In this document: in pieces, positions 11,262 to 24,596 of the stretch | Layout of the letters: each line of letters opens with the position of its first letter | How positions within the stretch are numbered: the stretch's first letter is position 1 | Assembly: GCF_031199965.1 (NCBI RefSeq) | Contig: NZ_CP133605.1 | Coordinates: forward strand, 3,814,501 to 3,878,500 | DNA: 64,000 nt | Direction: 5' to 3' | DNA from: Paenibacillus sp. D2_2 | Lineage (GTDB): Bacteria > Bacillota > Bacilli > Paenibacillales > Paenibacillaceae | Translations under genes and position numbers: made by a program | The notes under the pieces: model-generated | What the model was told of the DNA's origin: nothing | Database searches by the model: none | Seen by the model: the letters and a program-made list of their open reading frames with translations, nothing else

Positions 11262-12959
11262 TTACCACTCACCGCCACCCGCGAACCGTTCCGCTAACAG
11301 CAGAAATACACTCAATGTCCAAGTAAAGGCAGGATCAACCAGGCCTTTGCCGCTGAATGGATCAAAGTTCTCCGCCATTCCGCCGACAAGTGTCAGTTCC
11401 ATAAATTTATTCGCCAATGATGCTGCAAGTTCATTATATCCATTATTTTGAAGTGCATCAATGAACAAATAGGTGACTGGTGCCCAGATCGGACCTAGCC
11501 AATAGCCATTGTCCTTATATAACTGACTGTCTTTACTCTCTGTACACAGTCCATAAGGGGCTTCGAATTTTTCAATTAACACCTGCACCAGCCTATCCGT
11601 CAGATCCGGCGGTAATCTGTAGCCAATCACAAGCGGCATTAATAGAATCAAGCTGTCCTGCTGTGCAATAATCCGGTGTTCCGGTGCATATCTGGCTACA
11701 AAAGTGCCTTCCATATACAGGCGCTCCATGAGCATACGGTATAATTCATCGGCCGTCTCGTTCCACTTCTTCGCCTCGCCAATGAGCCCTAGCTCAACCG
11801 CCATATCACTTAGGATATCGATCTGGCGAATCAGATGAGCGGCTAAGTCTGGCGCCTCTACCGGAATTCCATCATGGAAAATCGAAGCATTATCCCAACC
11901 GGAATCATTACCATGATTGTACACCGGCAGATGCTTAACATCGCTGCGACGGTGTTCCAACCAATAATTCGTCGCCCGCTTCAAGCTATCATATACGCGA
12001 GCCACAATCGCTGGATCATTGAACAATACATTACGTTGTCTCATCTGAGCAAATGCCCAGGCATGGATCGGCGGCTTGCAACAATTGAAAGAAATGAACT
12101 TATCATTGATGAAATCCGCATAGATACCACTGCGATCCTGATGAGCCATGAATATCTCGAGTTGAGCTAGCGCTAGTTCAGGTCGCTGACTGCTTAACAT
12201 CAGCGCATTGAAGCAGTTATCCCAGCTCCAGATGTTGAACATCCAGTTCTTGGACATATACATTGCGTAATCCTTTAGCTGACCCTCAGGATGTACGACA
12301 CAAGACCAAGTGATATACGATGCCAATTGACGTGATGGCTCGAATCGCTCCGGTACGGCCGTCATTTGTTTTAGCCACTGTTCATAATGTTGTCTGACGC
12401 GCTCGTATGCCGCAGAATAATCATCATACTCCCGTCGCGACCAGACGGTCTTATAGCTTTCGATGGCGAAGCTAGAATCTCCGCCATCTGGATTGAAAGT
12501 TATAGCTATACGTTCATTGCCAACCGTACTCCATGGAGCGTCAACATCCACTTCTCCGCTCAGTACGGTGAACATCAGTTTGATCTCCTTGGTGTACAAA
12601 TGGTATTCCCATTGCCCTGCCCCATAAGGCATAAGGCTATCATAACGCGACTTGAGTGCCGTTAGTTGGAGTGATACTCCATTCATTATGCCGCGAATGA
12701 CATCTTCATCACTGATACACAACTCTGCCCATTGCTGCGGTTGATCACGATGGACGAGGCGAAGCCTCGTTTCCGTCACATCGAGATCATAATCGATCGG
12801 CACGCCACTCTGCATGAGTCGTAGCTCAAATATGTTACTTGGCGCCTCGTCTCCACCATGCAAGTCCCGCAGCATCAGATGACCGGTCTTCCGATCCAGT
12901 GATAAGGCAAAGTATGAGCCGTAGCGACTAAATGGAATATCCGCAATGTTCATATTCAT
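11262..12959 (-). CDS. GH63-like (alpha/alpha)6 glycoside hydrolase
   Basis: A 565-residue protein beginning MNMNIADIPF, with GGGGTGAGG ahead of the ATG and only 4 bases after the lacZ stop. The second half has the toroid features of the trehalase/MGH/GH63 clan: NIWSWDNCFNALML, HGNDSGWDNAS and DNGYWLGPIWAPVTYL. It lacks a signal peptide and is cytoplasmic. It probably trims an alpha-linked or mannosylglycerate-like sugar entering through the neighbouring permease, but the substrate cannot be read from the sequence. Pairing with beta-galactosidase suggests a mixed-linkage oligosaccharide. Confidence 0.78.
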   Translation of the reverse strand: MNMNIADIPFSRYGSYFALSLDRKTGHLMLRDLHGGDEAPSNIFELRLMQSGVPIDYDLDVTETRLRLVHRDQPQQWAELCISDEDVIRGIMNGVSLQLTALKSRYDSLMPYGAGQWEYHLYTKEIKLMFTVLSGEVDVDAPWSTVGNERIAITFNPDGGDSSFAIESYKTVWSRREYDDYSAAYERVRQHYEQWLKQMTAVPERFEPSRQLASYITWSCVVHPEGQLKDYAMYMSKNWMFNIWSWDNCFNALMLSSQRPELALAQLEIFMAHQDRSGIYADFINDKFISFNCCKPPIHAWAFAQMRQRNVLFNDPAIVARVYDSLKRATNYWLEHRRSDVKHLPVYNHGNDSGWDNASIFHDGIPVEAPDLAAHLIRQIDILSDMAVELGLIGEAKKWNETADELYRMLMERLYMEGTFVARYAPEHRIIAQQDSLILLMPLVIGYRLPPDLTDRLVQVLIEKFEAPYGLCTESKDSQLYKDNGYWLGPIWAPVTYLFIDALQNNGYNELAASLANKFMELTLVGGMAENFDPFSGKGLVDPAFTWTLSVFLLLAERFAGGGEW

Positions 12960-12963
12960 TGCC

Positions 12964-16095
<3,132 letters not shown>

Positions 16096-16917
16096 TTATT
16101 TAATCGCTCCGCTAATCCCTTCAACTATATATTTCTGTGCAAAGAAGAAGGCGATCACCGGCGGAATAATCATTAATATCGTAATCGACATAATCGGAAG
16201 AATTTGTAATTCATGGACTCCTTTAAATGCAGCCAACCCTAATGCCAATGTATACTTCGAGCGATCCTGCAAGAAAATGAGTGGTCCGAGATAGTCGTTC
16301 CATACGCCGAGCATATTTAAAACTGCAATTAACGTTAGTGGCGCCTTCATAATCGGTACGAATATTCTCGAGTACGTCTGGAAGTCACTCGCCCCATCAA
16401 TTTTGGCCGCATGCTCCAGCTCCTTTGGCACGCCCATCAGAAATTGCCGCAGTAGGAACACATAATACGCCGATCCGAAAAAGGCAGGTATAATCAGCGG
16501 CTTCAGCGTATTGATCCAGCCAAACATATTGAACTGCATGTAGAGAGGAATCATCGTAACGTCCCATGGGATCATCATTGTCGCTAGCAGTAAGATGAAC
16601 AATGCATTCTTGAACTTGAACTCATATCTGGAAAATCCATAAGCGATCATCGAACAAGAAATAATCTGTCCAATGGTCGTTAGCACCGTAATCGTAACCG
16701 AATTCAGCAAATATTTACCGAATGGCTGGGCATTCCAAGCATGAACAAAGTTGGAGAATTTCCATTCAGTCGGGAAAAATACGACAGGATACTGATAAAC
16801 TTCCGTTTCCGTCTTCAACGCGGTTAGCACAATCCAAATAAAAGGAAACAGAAAATAGATCGAAAACAACACTAGAAGAGCATAGATAATCGTCTTATAC
16901 CATGCTGATGTCTTCAT
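16096..16917 (-). CDS. ABC sugar permease, MalG/CUT1 type
   Basis: A 273-residue inner-membrane protein with six predicted helices. The EAA signature is ELEHAAKIDGASDFQTYSRIFVPIMKAP, written across the cytoplasmic loop, and the C-terminus VEGISGAIK is typical of MalG-like subunits. It forms the translocation channel with the next gene. Its ATG overlaps that gene's stop (4 bases), so the two are co-translated. No ATPase gene is nearby; a shared MsmX-like ATPase would be needed (family knowledge). Confidence 0.93.
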   Translation of the reverse strand: MKTSAWYKTIIYALLVLFSIYFLFPFIWIVLTALKTETEVYQYPVVFFPTEWKFSNFVHAWNAQPFGKYLLNSVTITVLTTIGQIISCSMIAYGFSRYEFKFKNALFILLLATMMIPWDVTMIPLYMQFNMFGWINTLKPLIIPAFFGSAYYVFLLRQFLMGVPKELEHAAKIDGASDFQTYSRIFVPIMKAPLTLIAVLNMLGVWNDYLGPLIFLQDRSKYTLALGLAAFKGVHELQILPIMSITILMIIPPVIAFFFAQKYIVEGISGAIK

Positions 16918-17858
16918 TTGCCCTTTCCTCCCCGCGCAGGCTTATTACTCTTCACTTCATTCTCATAAAACACCCAAACAGAGGAAGATCTGAAGATCAA
17001 TGCCGTTAACAATAAGATGATAATGAACATAAACCAAGCGTTCGCACTCGCATAACCGAGCTTATGATGCTTGAACGCATTATTGTACACGAACAACCCG
17101 TAGAAATAGGTCGATTTAAGAGGTCCGCCATTGGTCAGAAGCAGGACCAGTGTTAATTGCTGCAATGCTGATATCGTTGACGTAATCAAGTTAAAGAATA
17201 GAGTCGGTGTAATCAGTGGCAAGGTAATACTCCAGAACTGCCGAAACGGCCCCGCACCGTCAATCGCTGCCGATTCATATAGATCAGGAGAAATGCCTTT
17301 AATATTCGTATAGAAGATTAACATCATCGTGCCAACACCCCAGGCGCTGGCAATGACGATAGAGATAATTGCACTATTCGGATCGACTAACCATTTGGGC
17401 CCTTCAATGCCGAGCAGGGACAAAGCGTAGTTCAAAATTCCGTATTTAGTGTTGAAAATCCAGCCCCAAATGATAGATACTGCAACCCCAGACACGACAG
17501 CAGGCAAATAGAAGATAGTACGGAATATCTTAACTCCCTTCACATGCTGCGTGATGAGTAATGCTAATATCAGTGAGATACCCAGGCTTAATGGGACATA
17601 GAAGATTGCAAACTTCAATGTAATCCACAATGATTTATAGAACTGAGGATCATCCGTGAACATCTTGGAATAGTTGTCAAAACCGATAAACTTCGGCTTA
17701 GAGGTGACAGGCCAATTGAAGAAGCTCATAATTAATGAAAACACTAGTGGTCCAACTGTAAAAAGCAATATGCCGACGATCCAGGGCGAAATAAATAAGT
17801 AAGGAGTCCATTTTGCTAATTTGCGGGCTCGTTTATAGCTTTTGGCTGCTTGTTCCAT
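16914..17858 (-). CDS. ABC sugar permease, MalF/CUT1 type
   Basis: A 314-residue protein with six membrane helices and the EAA loop DLYESAAIDGAGPFRQFWSI. The N-terminal YLFISPWIVGILLFTVGPL is typical of UgpA/MalF-like subunits. It partners the downstream MalG-type subunit. The gap of about 185 bases to the upstream solute-binding gene contains a remnant of the dispersed repeat. Confidence 0.93.
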   Translation of the reverse strand: MEQAAKSYKRARKLAKWTPYLFISPWIVGILLFTVGPLVFSLIMSFFNWPVTSKPKFIGFDNYSKMFTDDPQFYKSLWITLKFAIFYVPLSLGISLILALLITQHVKGVKIFRTIFYLPAVVSGVAVSIIWGWIFNTKYGILNYALSLLGIEGPKWLVDPNSAIISIVIASAWGVGTMMLIFYTNIKGISPDLYESAAIDGAGPFRQFWSITLPLITPTLFFNLITSTISALQQLTLVLLLTNGGPLKSTYFYGLFVYNNAFKHHKLGYASANAWFMFIIILLLTALIFRSSSVWVFYENEVKSNKPARGGKGK

Positions 17859-17965
17859 AGCTAACCTCCGACTTTCCTCTTAGTCTGATAGCATATCCCT
17901 GAGCGGGCGATTATGTCAGGAAAGGAGGGAGACGACAGCCTCATCGTCCCCTCATTCCCGCTTTA

Positions 17966-17999
17966 TAGGTAGTTCAAAAAGTCCGTTTTTGATCACACA
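17966..17999 (-). repeat. Remnant of the dispersed inverted-repeat element (right end)
   Basis: The minus strand reads GTGATCAAAAACGGACTTTTTGAACTACC (in two pieces, GTGATCAAAA and GGACTTTTTGAACTACC), matching the right end of the element at 1381-1410. The core is missing. It lies inside the sugar operon, between the binding-protein gene and its permease. Confidence 0.65.
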
Positions 18000-18043
18000 C
18001 TTCAAGATTTCATTCAATCTAATGAACGAGGTAATCTATAAGT

Positions 18044-19276
18044 TTACTGTGCTGCGTCATCCAACACGGCCTTAGGATCCATTAAAGTGCTTGGATTGAA
18101 GATTGATTCAAACGCCAGTTCCAGACGTTCGGAAATCTCGCTCCAGTTGTCCACCTTGAACGAAGACGGCGTATAACTTTCGCTCAACTCCAGCATGTGA
18201 TAGAACACTTTTTTCATATCATCATTCTTCAAATTCTCGCTATCTACCACGCTCTTCAGTACTGGCAGTTCATAGTCAATACGCGCCTTGTTCGCTTCTT
18301 CGCTCGTCCAGAATTTAATGAACTCCCAAGCCGCATCTTTCTTCTTGGATTCTTTCGACATCGATATACCTGAAGAAGACACTATACTGACAGCGCTTCC
18401 ATTCTTGAACTTAGGCAACTCGACAATTCCGAAATTGATCCCTGCTTCCTTCAAGCCTCCGATCGACCAGGCTCCATTCGTAAACATGGCTACCTTCCCC
18501 GACTTCATCTCTGTGGATCCCGAGCCTTCGGTAGTAATTGCGTACCCTTCCTTGAGCATATTCTGGTACATCGTAAGTACTTCGATCGATTTTGGACTAT
18601 TCAGATTCCCTTCAAGGTTGCCTTGATCATCGGTATAGGAAGCACCATTCCCCCATAGGAACATCTCAAAATCATAAGGGTCAGGCTTACCTGAGAAAGC
18701 AAATCCACTAACGCTATCCGCTTTATTGGTCAATTTCTTAGCATCTGCCTGCAGGTCTTCCCATGACCATCCGTCCTGCGGATATGGAATGCCCGCGGCA
18801 TCAAATAAATCCTTATTATAGTAAACGACGTGTGTAGTATAGCCTACCGGCAGGCCCAAGATTTTATCATCTGCCGAGTTGTAATTCCACAGCGTATCAT
18901 AGAAATTATCCTTAAATCCGCTGCCTTCCTTCTCGATATAAGGGTCCAAAGGCTCCAACGCATCCTTATAAGTCGGATAGTTCCACATGTACATCACATC
19001 CGGAGCATCCTTCGCTCCCATACCGGCCGTGATTTTCGTGTCATAATCGCTACCGTAGGCCTCCAAGTTCACTTGAATATCTGGGTGCTTCTCATTAAAC
19101 TTATCGATCAGTTCTTGCTGCAATGTCAAGTTATCCTCAGAATCCCAAGTCGCAAACCGAATCGTCTGTTTACCACCCTGATCCGCCTTATTTCCTGTTC
19201 CTCCTCCACAAGCCGTTAAAGCCATACTCACCATCAACATAACGATAAATAATGATTTCCCTTTCACTTTCAGCAT
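18044..19276 (-). CDS. ABC sugar-binding lipoprotein
   Basis: Signal peptide with lipobox ALTAC near residue 22, followed by a CUT1 solute-binding fold (ATWDSEDNLTLQQELIDKFN, PDVMYMWNYP, GLPVGYTTHVVYYNKDLFD, KVAMFTNGAWSIGG). About 410 residues, normal for the class. Start chosen at ATG 19276, which follows a GGGGGGG tract; in-frame codons upstream lack a site. It captures the sugar outside the membrane and delivers it to the two permeases downstream. As first gene of the operon it is preceded by a 520-base regulatory region. Confidence 0.94.
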   Translation of the reverse strand: MLKVKGKSLFIVMLMVSMALTACGGGTGNKADQGGKQTIRFATWDSEDNLTLQQELIDKFNEKHPDIQVNLEAYGSDYDTKITAGMGAKDAPDVMYMWNYPTYKDALEPLDPYIEKEGSGFKDNFYDTLWNYNSADDKILGLPVGYTTHVVYYNKDLFDAAGIPYPQDGWSWEDLQADAKKLTNKADSVSGFAFSGKPDPYDFEMFLWGNGASYTDDQGNLEGNLNSPKSIEVLTMYQNMLKEGYAITTEGSGSTEMKSGKVAMFTNGAWSIGGLKEAGINFGIVELPKFKNGSAVSIVSSSGISMSKESKKKDAAWEFIKFWTSEEANKARIDYELPVLKSVVDSENLKNDDMKKVFYHMLELSESYTPSSFKVDNWSEISERLELAFESIFNPSTLMDPKAVLDDAAQ

Positions 19277-19391
19277 AAAGGCCCCCCCTAAATTTGTGTT
19301 ACAAATCATAAGCACTACGCTGAGTCCAGATCATACTACACATTAATCGCTATTATACGTTGGCTGTTTGGCACCCCCTGAAATACTCAAA

Positions 19392-19407
19392 TATGAAAGC
19401 GCATACT
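19392..19407. promoter_or_regulatory. Near-cre / LacI-type operator candidate
   Basis: ATGAAAGCGCATACT matches the cre pattern WTGNAANCGNWNNCA except at the last base. It lies about 120 bases upstream of the binding-protein start, a sensible place for catabolite control or for the operon's own LacI regulator. Confidence 0.4.
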
Positions 19408-19502
19408 TATTCTTTTAAAAAAATAACTGAATATCGCTTTATGCTACGGCTTCGACATTTCTTAGCCAAGCGGAGCGTTTCTGTTTACTCATTATATTTT
19501 TA

Positions 19503-19669
19503 ATTTTAGTAAAAAGTCAACAATTTTTATCAGTAAAAATAATCGTAAATCATCCTTATTCTGCTAATATATCCACAATTAATGTATAAAGAGCTGTTAT
19601 TTCGTTCTTTACAGCCATTTCGTACACGTTAGTCATTAGTAAAAACAATGTATTTTTACTAGTAAAAAT
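19503..19669. promoter_or_regulatory. Repeated AGTAAAAA / TTTTTACT operator-like motifs
   Basis: An 18-bp perfect palindrome, ATTTTTACTAGTAAAAAT, lies at 19652-19669. A related imperfect one, TTTTTATCAGTAAAAA, lies at 19524-19539. Further half-sites AGTAAAAA occur at about 19508 and 19638. The pattern TTTTTANNNNTAAAAA suggests binding sites of one regulator. It sits between the sugar operon (leftward) and the end of a convergent-side gene, so its target is most likely the operon promoter (inference). Confidence 0.4.
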
Positions 19670-19737
19670 GACTCAAGTTAATAGAATTCTCGCTAAGTTG
19701 TCGAATCACTTCAAACAATGCCGATTTCGATAAATAA

Positions 19738-19787
19738 AAAACGCGAATCTTCAAGTTCATATCGAACTAGAAGATTCACGCTTGCGG
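19738..19787 (-). terminator. Terminator after the small membrane protein gene
   Basis: On the minus strand GCGTGAATCTTCT pairs with TGAAGATTCGCG and is followed by six T. It lies just beyond the stop at 19803. Confidence 0.8.
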
Positions 19788-19802
19788 TCAAAAAATATAA
19801 AC

Positions 19803-20096
19803 TTACATGCTATGATTCTGCCGTTCCTCTACGCCCCATTTGTTCTGCCACTCGCTCAGCTTGGCGCGGCGGGCGGCATCCAAGGTCCGCTGCTTCTCTT
19901 CATTCACACCCAGTAGGAAATGCAAATGCGCGCCGATAACTAGCAGGGCGAAAGCCGCCCAGACAATCCCGAACCAGGATACGAGATCCCTGCCCGGCTG
20001 GAATTTAATCAGGGGAATGGCATATACCAGCATAGCCAAGGCTAGAATCAAATACACGGCATGCTTCCATTTACTCTTCTTCTTGACAACTTTCAT
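19803..20096 (-). CDS. Small two-helix membrane protein
   Basis: About 97 residues from the ATG at 20096 (AAGGAG upstream). A basic N-terminus MKVVKKKSKWKH is followed by two membrane segments (AVYLILALAMLVYAIPL and WFGIVWAAFALLVIGAHLHF) and a charged cytoplasmic tail KLSEWQNKWGVEERQ. I do not recognise the family and no function is assigned. It has its own terminator and stands next to yheA. Confidence 0.7.
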   Translation of the reverse strand: MKVVKKKSKWKHAVYLILALAMLVYAIPLIKFQPGRDLVSWFGIVWAAFALLVIGAHLHFLLGVNEEKQRTLDAARRAKLSEWQNKWGVEERQNHSM

Positions 20097-20195
20097 CTTA
20101 GCTACAACTCCTTCATTTCTTGGAATAGACAATGTCCATAGGCTCGTACATGGAATCTATATATATCTACTCTATGAAGGAGATTTAAACATTAT

Positions 20196-20210
20196 GAGAG
20201 GTTGTTCAAA
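20196..20210. repeat. Possible excision footprint of the dispersed element
   Basis: GGTTGTTCAA, part of the element terminus, is flanked by two copies of ATTATGAGA (20191-20199 and 20210-20218). This looks like a 9-bp target duplication left with a few terminal bases after excision. The match is short, so chance is possible. Confidence 0.35.
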
Positions 20211-20234
20211 TTATGAGAGATTTATTTTATCGTT

Positions 20235-20585
20235 CTAGCCTTCAATCGATGGGCCGTATAGGTCCTGCAGGCTGTCTGTAATGATCTTGTTCACATCCTG
20301 GATGATAACGCTCAGACGGCGCTCCGCATCGAACAGTCGACGGATGTTCAAATTAAGACTAAGGCTTTCAAATTGCTTCTCCATCTGCCCCATCTCTTCC
20401 TGAGATGGCATATCTCCTGTCATCATCCGTTGCTGCATCTCATTCTGTTGTGTGCGGAACTCATCCAGCATCCGCTTGCTGTCTTGGTCCAAATCGATCA
20501 GCTTCATCGCCGATTTGATATCCGTAACCTCTTGACTTTCTCTCAACGATTTTGCTAATTCATTCGCTTTATCATAAATATTCAT
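20235..20585 (-). CDS. yheA: YheA/YlbF-family protein
   Basis: A 116-residue helical protein from ATG 20585 (CAGGAGG site): MNIYDKANELAKSLRESQE, ending VIIQDVNKIITDSLQDLYGP. The length and the C-terminal INDLNRII...LQDLY pattern match YheA (UPF0342). YlbF-family proteins act in RNA processing and sporulation control; YheA itself has no established role. It neighbours yheB as in Bacillus subtilis. Confidence 0.87.
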   Translation of the reverse strand: MNIYDKANELAKSLRESQEVTDIKSAMKLIDLDQDSKRMLDEFRTQQNEMQQRMMTGDMPSQEEMGQMEKQFESLSLNLNIRRLFDAERRLSVIIQDVNKIITDSLQDLYGPSIEG

Positions 20586-20764
20586 TTCTATTTCCTCCTG
20601 AAATTTTGTAAGAAAGACTCCAAACAATAATGATAACCGATTCATAGAGTACCTGCCACTGTTAGTGCAGATTTTTGAGGATCAGTCACCACTTAGGCAT
20701 AATGAGGTAACCAGGTAACCTATCTAGCGGAACCAAAGCAAGAATATAGACTGAACTAACCCGA

Positions 20765-21885
20765 TCATTCCCCGAGGACTACACCTAACCAAGTAATCGC
20801 ACGGAATTCTTTACCGGAGACACTAAGAATGACTTCCTCCAACAATTCGATCGGGAACTTCTGTACCTGTTCGTGTACCATCTTAGGCAATTGAATGGCC
20901 GTCATCACTACTGGTATGCCACGGACTATTCCTCTTAACATACGATCTGTAAAGCCAGGAATCGCATTCTCCAATTGTGGTTTCCATGAAGTAAGCAAGG
21001 ACGATAACTTCACTTCTTCGGCCCTACTTACCCATTTACCCACTGGCAACCTCTGAAGCTGCAGGACAATCCAATCCTTCCCTTCTTCATCCGCCAACAT
21101 CTTCAGCAATTCACTAACAGGCTTCTCGGCATATTCCTCCAGTTTGCCCTTAATTGCTTCAGCTACTTTGGCTTTCGTCTCGTCTCCCCTTAGAGCACGG
21201 ACTAGAGCAGGTGTCAGCTTGCGAACGATCTTATCTTCATCCATGAAGATCGCTGCCATTGTACCCAGGAATCCCCCCGCTTGATCGGCCATGCCAGCCG
21301 CCATCTTCGACAGCATCCGCTGACCTCCGGCAGAGAGCAGTTCCTCCTCGACCGTCTGCAGCAAGGCATCCGCAGCCAGCTCGCTCCAGCGCTCGCGGTT
21401 CTCCTCTGTCCAGCCAGGAATAACCTCCTTAAGCGCTTTGTCACCGAGACCATATTGATCCCATACCAAATCGACCCCACGCTCAAGAACCGTGTTGGCC
21501 GTATCGGTCAGCTTCAGCTTGATCGCTTCCCACTTCTCCTCATCCCATACAGTCAAAGCTGCTTCCTTCAGTGTGAGTGGACTTTGCATCCATTTATAGA
21601 GAAGTGCCTTCAGATACTCCTCTACCTTCTGCTTGAAGGAGGGGCGGAGTACCATATCCTGTAGCCCTTCCGTAGTTACCAGATAATCGGCGACGACATT
21701 CCCGAGAGACTGCGCGATATCTTCCCGACGCTTAGGTATTAACCCCGGGGTAAATGGAACGCGAAATCGACCGATCATGATCTTCTTCTCGGATGGAACA
21801 GCATCTTAATAGCAAAATGGTTCGTGATGCCACCGACGAAAGCAGCGACAGCCACACTGACAAGAATATAAACCCAAGGATTCAT
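20765..21885 (-). CDS. yheB: YheB-like DUF445 membrane protein (frameshifted)
   Basis: Reconstructed from ATG 21885: N-terminal membrane segment WVYILVSVAVAAFVGGITNH, then FAIKMLFHPRR, then after a one-base frame change near 21780 RFRVPFTPGLIPKRRED, the DUF445/YheB signature. It ends TWLGVVLGE with a C-terminal hydrophobic stretch. About 374 residues, close to Bacillus YheB. A spore-envelope or membrane-associated role is suspected from the locus; the mechanism is unknown. It is divergent from the yheC/yheD array with about 190 bases between starts. Confidence 0.87.
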
Positions 21886-22076
21886 CTATATACCTACCTT
21901 CCCCCTGGCCCCTCATGTTCCTTCCGCAAGATCCTAGAATATAGGCTAATGAAATCAAACATGGGTCAATCACCAAGGATTCTATGTCCTCATATGATGC
22001 ATTACATGCACTTACGCAGATACCCTTATTAGCATCCAGGATATCAAGCTTAAGCTTGGAAGGAGACTTACGCTTC

Positions 22077-23442
22077 ATGCCCTCCAAAAAAATAAAGATT
22101 CAAATTATGAGCCCGAATCTGCTGGATAATGATTATCTCGTCCTAGGCGAACAGCTGATAAAACAATGGAAAATCCCAACCCATTATCCTGTACAGCTTG
22201 CATTCGGCTCATTTAGGCACACCGTCAAAGTCATTCCCTTGGCCAGGTTCGATGGCGTTAGAATCAGCCAGGAACTGGCCGGGAAAATGGTGTTCTGCCC
22301 CGTTCTTCGTTACGGCTCAGCTACCGTCCGCACTCCACTACTCTCCAGTTTGGTCCACTCGTCGGAGTGTTAATCAGCAGAGATTATGTAGGAGCTTCGG
22401 ATAGACCCTTCGGTCCTATTACGATGTTCTGCAGAGAACTCGTGAAGGCTTGCCAGCGTCAGGGAGTGTATGTTTATTTCTTCACACCAGATCATATCGG
22501 AACGAGTCCTGAATCTTTGTCAGGCTGGGTCTTCGGCGAAACATGGAGACAAATCATCGTGCCTGCTGCAGATGTATTCTACAATCGTCTGACAACCCGC
22601 AAATTAGAGAATAAACCTAGCGTACAGCATTTTATGAAAGAAGTAAAATCCCGCTACGGAAGCCATTTCTTCAATGAAAAGTTCCTTGACAAGACCGAAG
22701 TCTTTGACGCGTTGGGGCGAGATGTATCCGTGTCGCGCTACTTACCTGATTCCCATTCGTTCCGCGGTTATTCCACGCTGAAGATGATGTGCAGCAAACA
22801 TCCGATCGTATTCCTGAAGCCGATCAAAGGTAGTCTCGGCAAAGGCATCATACGTATCTCCAGGCTGGAAGGCGGGGCGTTTCAATCAATGACCGCATTA
22901 GTCGGAGGGACAAAAAGACAGGTCTATCCTTCGCTCACCAAGCTGTATTCCACATTAGCTTCCAAGATGAAGACAACACGCTACCAGATCCAGCAGGGAC
23001 TTATCCTGATCGAAAGCGATCGACGTCCTGTGGATTTCCGCGCCTTGGTGCAGAAGAACCGGAGTGGAGCTTGGAACATCACTTCGATCGTAGCCCGAAC
23101 AGCTGGCAGCCAGCATTTTGTCTCTAATCTGGCTCGCGGGGGATCGCTCAGTACAGTTAAAGACGCAGTCTCTCGAAGCTTGCTTCCTGTCGGAGTCAAA
23201 TCTCGGGTCAGCGCCCAGCTGCGAAAAGCGGCACTCGACATTGCCAAAGGCATCGACACACAAATCCCGGCCCACTTCGGAGAGCTCGGCATTGATCTGG
23301 CCGTGGATCATCATGGACGAATATGGCTACTTGAGGTGAATTCTAAGCCATCCAAAAATGATAACACACCTATGGGTGGAGGAAAATCCGCCCCTCCGTA
23401 AAGCAAGTGATCGAATATGCCCGTTATTTGTCCGGATTTTAA
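22077..23442 (+). CDS. yheC: YheC/YheD-type ATP-grasp spore-coat protein 1 (long form, two frameshifts)
   Basis: ATG 22077 follows AAGGAGA. The N-terminal beta domain (KIQIMSPNLLDNDYLVLG ... VCPVLRYG-like) precedes an ATP-grasp domain starting FGPLVGVLISRDYVG, with VYFFTPDH, FLKPIKGSLGKGIIRI (nucleotide-binding loop), DFRALVQKN and ELGIDLAVDHHGRIWLLEVN (metal-binding Glu and Asn). The frame breaks at about 22325-22345. It breaks again near 23380, where adding one A gives the normal end KIRPSVKQVIEYARYLSGF. Family knowledge: Bacillus YheC/YheD are spore-coat-associated and YheD forms rings around the forespore. The ligase reaction is inferred from the fold. Confidence 0.87.
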
Positions 23443-23455
23443 GGAGGAGAGAAGT

Positions 23456-24565
23456 TTGGCTAAGCTGTCAAAAGGAGCAGTTGGCATTCTGGTAGCGAGA
23501 AGTGAAGGAACAGTTCCCTTTGCTGAGACGGCTTTCTGCCGCAATTTATGCATCATGGGAGAGAAACAAGGCCTCGAGGTATATGTATTCAGCCCTGTCT
23601 CCGTCAATCCGAATAACGGACTTGTAGCAGGCTATTTCTATGAGGATGGACGTTGGGGAAGGAAATGGTTCTCGCCACCGGATATCGTATATGACAGATA
23701 TTTCTCCCATGACCGCAAGCAATTGTACCAGAAGCAACAGACACTCTCCTTGCTCAAGAAAAGCCATCCTTTCATCTTTTTAACCCGGAGTCTGTCGGGA
23801 AAATGGGCCGTGTACCAGACGCTAGGCAAATTCCCGCAGTTCACCTCTTATTTACCGGAAACCACAAAATATCAAGGTTCTCCCGCATTGACCGAATGGC
23901 TGCACACCCATCAGGGAGAGGCATTCCTAAAACCACAGATGGGCACGCAGGGCAGACGGACCTTGCATGTCAAGATGTCGTCCATCGGAAATGAACTCCA
24001 TGTCACCGGGCGAGCCGGAAATAACAATATCATCAACCGTCGTTTTCTAAGTCTGAATCATGGCCTTGAATGGATCGATAGATTCATTGGACGCCGCCCC
24101 TTCCTGCTCCAGCCTTATCTTGAACTTAGCAATACAGACGGCGAGCCATTCGACATCCGGGTACTGATGCAGAAGAACGAAACTGGCCACTGGCAGCAGA
24201 CCGGAATGGCAGCACGGGTCGGTCGCAAACAGTCCGTCACCTCGAATCTGCACGGCGGAGGATCGGCCCATAAGGCGCTTCCCTTCCTGATCAGAGAATA
24301 CGGGAGCGACACTGGAAGTAAGATCGCCATGTTAATTCAAGAGCTCGCCGCAGAGATCCCGATGGCCCTAGAAATCCACTTTGGCCGTCTGGCAGAGTTG
24401 GGGATCGACTTCGGCGTTGATCGGGAAGGAAATATATGGATTCTGGAGGTCAACTCCAAACCGGGTCGTACTTCATTTGTGCAAATCGGCGATATGAGAA
24501 GTGCTAGAAAATCGATTCAAAATCCAATGGGGTACGCCCGCTATTTATTGCATGGCAAATCCTGA
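23456..24565 (+). CDS. YheC/YheD-type ATP-grasp protein 2 (short form)
   Basis: Start taken at TTG 23456, seven bases after AAGGAGGAG; an in-frame ATG 39 bases upstream overlaps gene 1. The product is about 369 residues and begins directly with the ATP-grasp part (GAVGILVARSEGTVPFAE), without the N-terminal beta domain of genes 1 and 3. Motifs: VYVFSPVSVN, IVYDRYFSHDRK, AFLKPQMGTQGRRTL, DIRVLMQKN, LGIDFGVDREGNIWILEVN. The conserved Asp/Glu/Asn of the metal site are present, so it should be active if the family is. Confidence 0.87.
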   Translation: MAKLSKGAVGILVARSEGTVPFAETAFCRNLCIMGEKQGLEVYVFSPVSVNPNNGLVAGYFYEDGRWGRKWFSPPDIVYDRYFSHDRKQLYQKQQTLSLLKKSHPFIFLTRSLSGKWAVYQTLGKFPQFTSYLPETTKYQGSPALTEWLHTHQGEAFLKPQMGTQGRRTLHVKMSSIGNELHVTGRAGNNNIINRRFLSLNHGLEWIDRFIGRRPFLLQPYLELSNTDGEPFDIRVLMQKNETGHWQQTGMAARVGRKQSVTSNLHGGGSAHKALPFLIREYGSDTGSKIAMLIQELAAEIPMALEIHFGRLAELGIDFGVDREGNIWILEVNSKPGRTSFVQIGDMRSARKSIQNPMGYARYLLHGKS

Positions 24566-24596
24566 ATGTGGCTCGGAAATACCGTTAGACCCCTAT

